Shown in pieces: positions 62,084 to 64,000 of a stretch of 64,000 bases of DNA. Positions within the stretch are counted from its first letter, which is position 1, and the number at the start of each line of letters is the position of its first letter. The DNA is taken from NCBI RefSeq assembly GCF_000497045.1, contig NW_015961953.1, positions 186,001 through 250,000 of the forward strand, given 5' to 3'. This DNA is from Kalmanozyma brasiliensis GHG001 (taxonomy: Eukaryota > Basidiomycota > Ustilaginomycetes > Ustilaginales). A model generated the notes under the pieces. It was given only the letters and a program-made list of their open reading frames with translations, had not been told where the DNA came from and made no database searches. The position numbers were made by a program, and so were the translations under genes.

Positions 62084-64000
62084 ATGCCACCCGCTGCTTC
62101 TGCAGGTAGCAGCAGGCGTAAGCTCGGTCAGCCCACCGTCTGTCTCGAGTGCTACCTCAGAAAGGTCAAGGTATGTTGCCTCTCTGCCTCCCACTGCGAC
62201 ACCCTCAGCCGACTTACTGACACCTCTCCCGTTCAATTCTGCAGTGCGATCGCCAACGGCCATGCAACACATGTTGTAGAAGAGGAACAGAGCACCTTTG
62301 CAAAACCTTCAACACCAGCGAACTCGATCCTGAAAGTAAGTTGGACTTCCTTCACCAGGCTCAATCGCCATCAACATTTCAGCACCTTCGTACTGACCTG
62401 CCTCTCCCTTGCCTATCATCCTCTCACCGGTACCTTCCTCGTTGCGCTCTCGTCAGCCCTGCAAAAGAAGCAAGCTCGAAGGTCGCTCGCCGAAATCAAT
62501 GCCATTCTCGAGGCCTCTTCCCCCGACAATGCCGACGATCCAGATCCACAGCAGCCGACTGAGCTCCAGCAGCAGCAACCAGAGCATCCCATGATGGCTT
62601 TCATCAACCTCATGCTCAAAGACCTCAACGTTCAAGACCCTTCTTCAGCTAGTGGTCGTGCATCGCCCGACTCTTCTTCCACCGCCGTCAGCTCACCAGC
62701 ACCGCCACGCTCTCCCACTTCTCGGTACCGCGAGCAAGCCTGTCTCACAAAGATCGTCCACTTCTGCGCCATCCTCCCCGATTGGCCTCAGCTACAGACC
62801 CTGCTGCGCAACTACCTCTGGCACGTCGATTGGAAGTTCCTCATCACAAGTCAAGATCTCATTCAGGACCAGATGAAGGATCTTTGGTCCAGAGTCATCC
62901 GTCCAGTTCAGAGCCAGGACCATCGAGGTGATGCAGATGCGTCCCGTATCTCTTTCCAGCCTGGCGATCTCTCCCGCCTTGCCCTGCTGGCTTGTGTGTT
63001 GGGCGAGACGGTCGAGTCCATGGCCCCCGACGCTACTGCAGAACTGTTGCCGGCTTCTCGTTCCGGCGTGGTCCCCTCGGGCCCCGTCAACGTCGACGCC
63101 AATGCCAACCCAAGAGTCAAGGCGCTCCTTCTCCTCACCTACCACGTTCCCGCTCTCATCGAAGAGTGTCTTCGTCTCGACGAGTTGACCATCGACCTCG
63201 TTCAAGCCAACATCTCGGCATTCTCGCTCTGGTCCAATCAGGGCTTGCATGGCACCGGCTCGACCGAGTTCCCACGTTGGAACGTCACCATTCGAGCTGC
63301 AAAGAGCTGCAATCTCTTTGAGGATCCGGGCAGCAATAGCAACTACTCGCAATTCGAGCTCGACCATCGCAGACGCTTGGCTTGGCTCGTCTACGGCTAC
63401 GACCACGCTTTTGCCGTCGGCGCCAACACAAAGCCTTTGATCGTCGAATCGCAATTCAGTGTCGATCAGCCCGGCGATGCTGCTCCCTGGGCAGCATGCG
63501 GCGCCCCACCTGACCCTTGTCTTGCCAGGCTTGAGATGCAGGGCGGCTTGATGGCCCAGCTCGTCTCCAGCACGTTGTGCTACGGCCCGCCACTGCACCG
63601 CAAGGCGATGGAAACCGACAAGAAGATCTCGGACATGCTGGCTGAGCTCGATCCGTCTTACCACTGGGACAACCCCGACCTGTCCTTCGACACCAAGGAT
63701 CCCTTCCGTGCGCGACGTCGATGTTGGTTGCAACTCACGACCGCCTGGCAGAGAGGATCGCTGCACAGACAATTCTTCTTCCCCAATGGACGTATCACCA
63801 ACGGCGAGTTGGCAACAAGTCGTCACATTGCTACCGATAGCGCCCTGCGTTCCATCTTTGGCGTGCGCGATCTGCGCAAGATGCAGAACCGCTTCTCGGA
63901 TCACATGGGCTCGGCCTGGTGGTACCAGTACTTCACCGAGCCCTGTATGACCCTCGCCACCGGCGCACTGCTTTTGATTCGCAGCAAGGGACAAGGGGTG
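62084..64000 (+). CDS. Zn2Cys6 transcription factor (3' end beyond window)
   Basis: Exons 62084-62170, 62245-62335 and 62457 to the edge; 574 codons without a stop, so the gene is truncated by the window. The binuclear zinc cluster spans residues 20-48 with spacing C-x2-C-x6-C-x5-C-x2-C-x8-C (Cys20, 23, 30, 36, 39, 48). Intron 1 falls exactly between Lys29 and Cys30. Basic residues lie between Cys23 and Cys30 (YLRKVK), as in the family. A region from about residue 200 onward resembles fungal-specific regulatory domains (WNVTIRAAKSCNLF, RRRLAWLVYGYDHAF). These factors bind CGG-type sites as dimers. Target pathway cannot be told from the sequence. Confidence 0.87.
   Translation, partial: MPPAASAGSSRRKLGQPTVCLECYLRKVKVCCLSASHCDTLSRLTDTSPVQFCSAIANGHATHVVEEEQSTFAKPSTPANSILKVSWTSFTRLNRHQHFSTFVLTCLSLAYHPLTGTFLVALSSALQKKQARRSLAEINAILEASSPDNADDPDPQQPTELQQQQPEHPMMAFINLMLKDLNVQDPSSASGRASPDSSSTAVSSPAPPRSPTSRYREQACLTKIVHFCAILPDWPQLQTLLRNYLWHVDWKFLITSQDLIQDQMKDLWSRVIRPVQSQDHRGDADASRISFQPGDLSRLALLACVLGETVESMAPDATAELLPASRSGVVPSGPVNVDANANPRVKALLLLTYHVPALIEECLRLDELTIDLVQANISAFSLWSNQGLHGTGSTEFPRWNVTIRAAKSCNLFEDPGSNSNYSQFELDHRRRLAWLVYGYDHAFAVGANTKPLIVESQFSVDQPGDAAPWAACGAPPDPCLARLEMQGGLMAQLVSSTLCYGPPLHRKAMETDKKISDMLAELDPSYHWDNPDLSFDTKDPFRARRRCWLQLTTAWQRGSLHRQFFFPNGRITNGELATSRHIATDSALRSIFGVRDLRKMQNRFSDHMGSAWWYQYFTEPCMTLATGALLLIRSKGQGV

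Overview
This window is nuclear DNA of a basidiomycete, most likely a smut fungus (Ustilaginaceae, Ustilago/Sporisorium type). The reasons are a compact GC-rich layout, few and short introns with GTAAGT-type donors close to the 5' ends, a tryptophan synthase with alpha and beta halves fused, an Ssp1-like fatty-acid dioxygenase, a Ste20-type PAK without a PH domain, and exact copies of the Ustilago pheromone response element. The species cannot be fixed from sequence alone. I see no mobile element, rRNA, convincing tRNA or CRISPR array. There are 23 supported protein genes; the last runs off the right edge.

Layout. 1-11 kb: an Ssp1/Ppo-type dioxygenase whose P450 half has lost its heme cysteine, a DUR3-type urea transporter behind a cluster of GATA sites, a DNAJB6-like J-protein and a small charged protein. 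11-20 kb: an OPT peptide transporter, then GAR1 and a ZNHIT2-like zinc-finger gene head to head, then a PPPDE-thioredoxin-PUL protein. 20-24.5 kb: a spliced thioredoxin-PITH gene that reads without a stop into a membrane/coiled-coil protein, and a DUF202 membrane protein. 24.5-37 kb: a 3.5 kb gene-poor interval, a bHLH factor with a long AUG-free leader, an F-BAR/RhoGAP protein and a Smu1/Ste20-like PAK. Three exact ACAAAGGGA elements lie in front of the bHLH and PAK genes.

37-64 kb is mostly housekeeping: tryptophan synthase, RAD9, the DOA10 ubiquitin ligase, a DDX41 helicase, ubiquitin-eS31, MED4, SPF45, phosphatidylserine synthase and PAN2. A Zn2Cys6 transcription factor truncated by the window edge ends it. 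Many neighbours are paired head to head (GAR1/ZNHIT2, PUL protein/thioredoxin, DOA10/DDX41, MED4/SPF45, CHO1/PAN2) or tail to tail with short gaps.

Common themes are RNA biology (GAR1, ZNHIT2, DDX41, SPF45, PAN2), membrane transport and lipids (DUR3, OPT, CHO1, Ssp1), and polarity/mating signalling (PAK, RhoGAP, PRE sites). All exon boundaries were inferred by eye from splice consensus, reading phase and family similarity; no alignment or database search was run.
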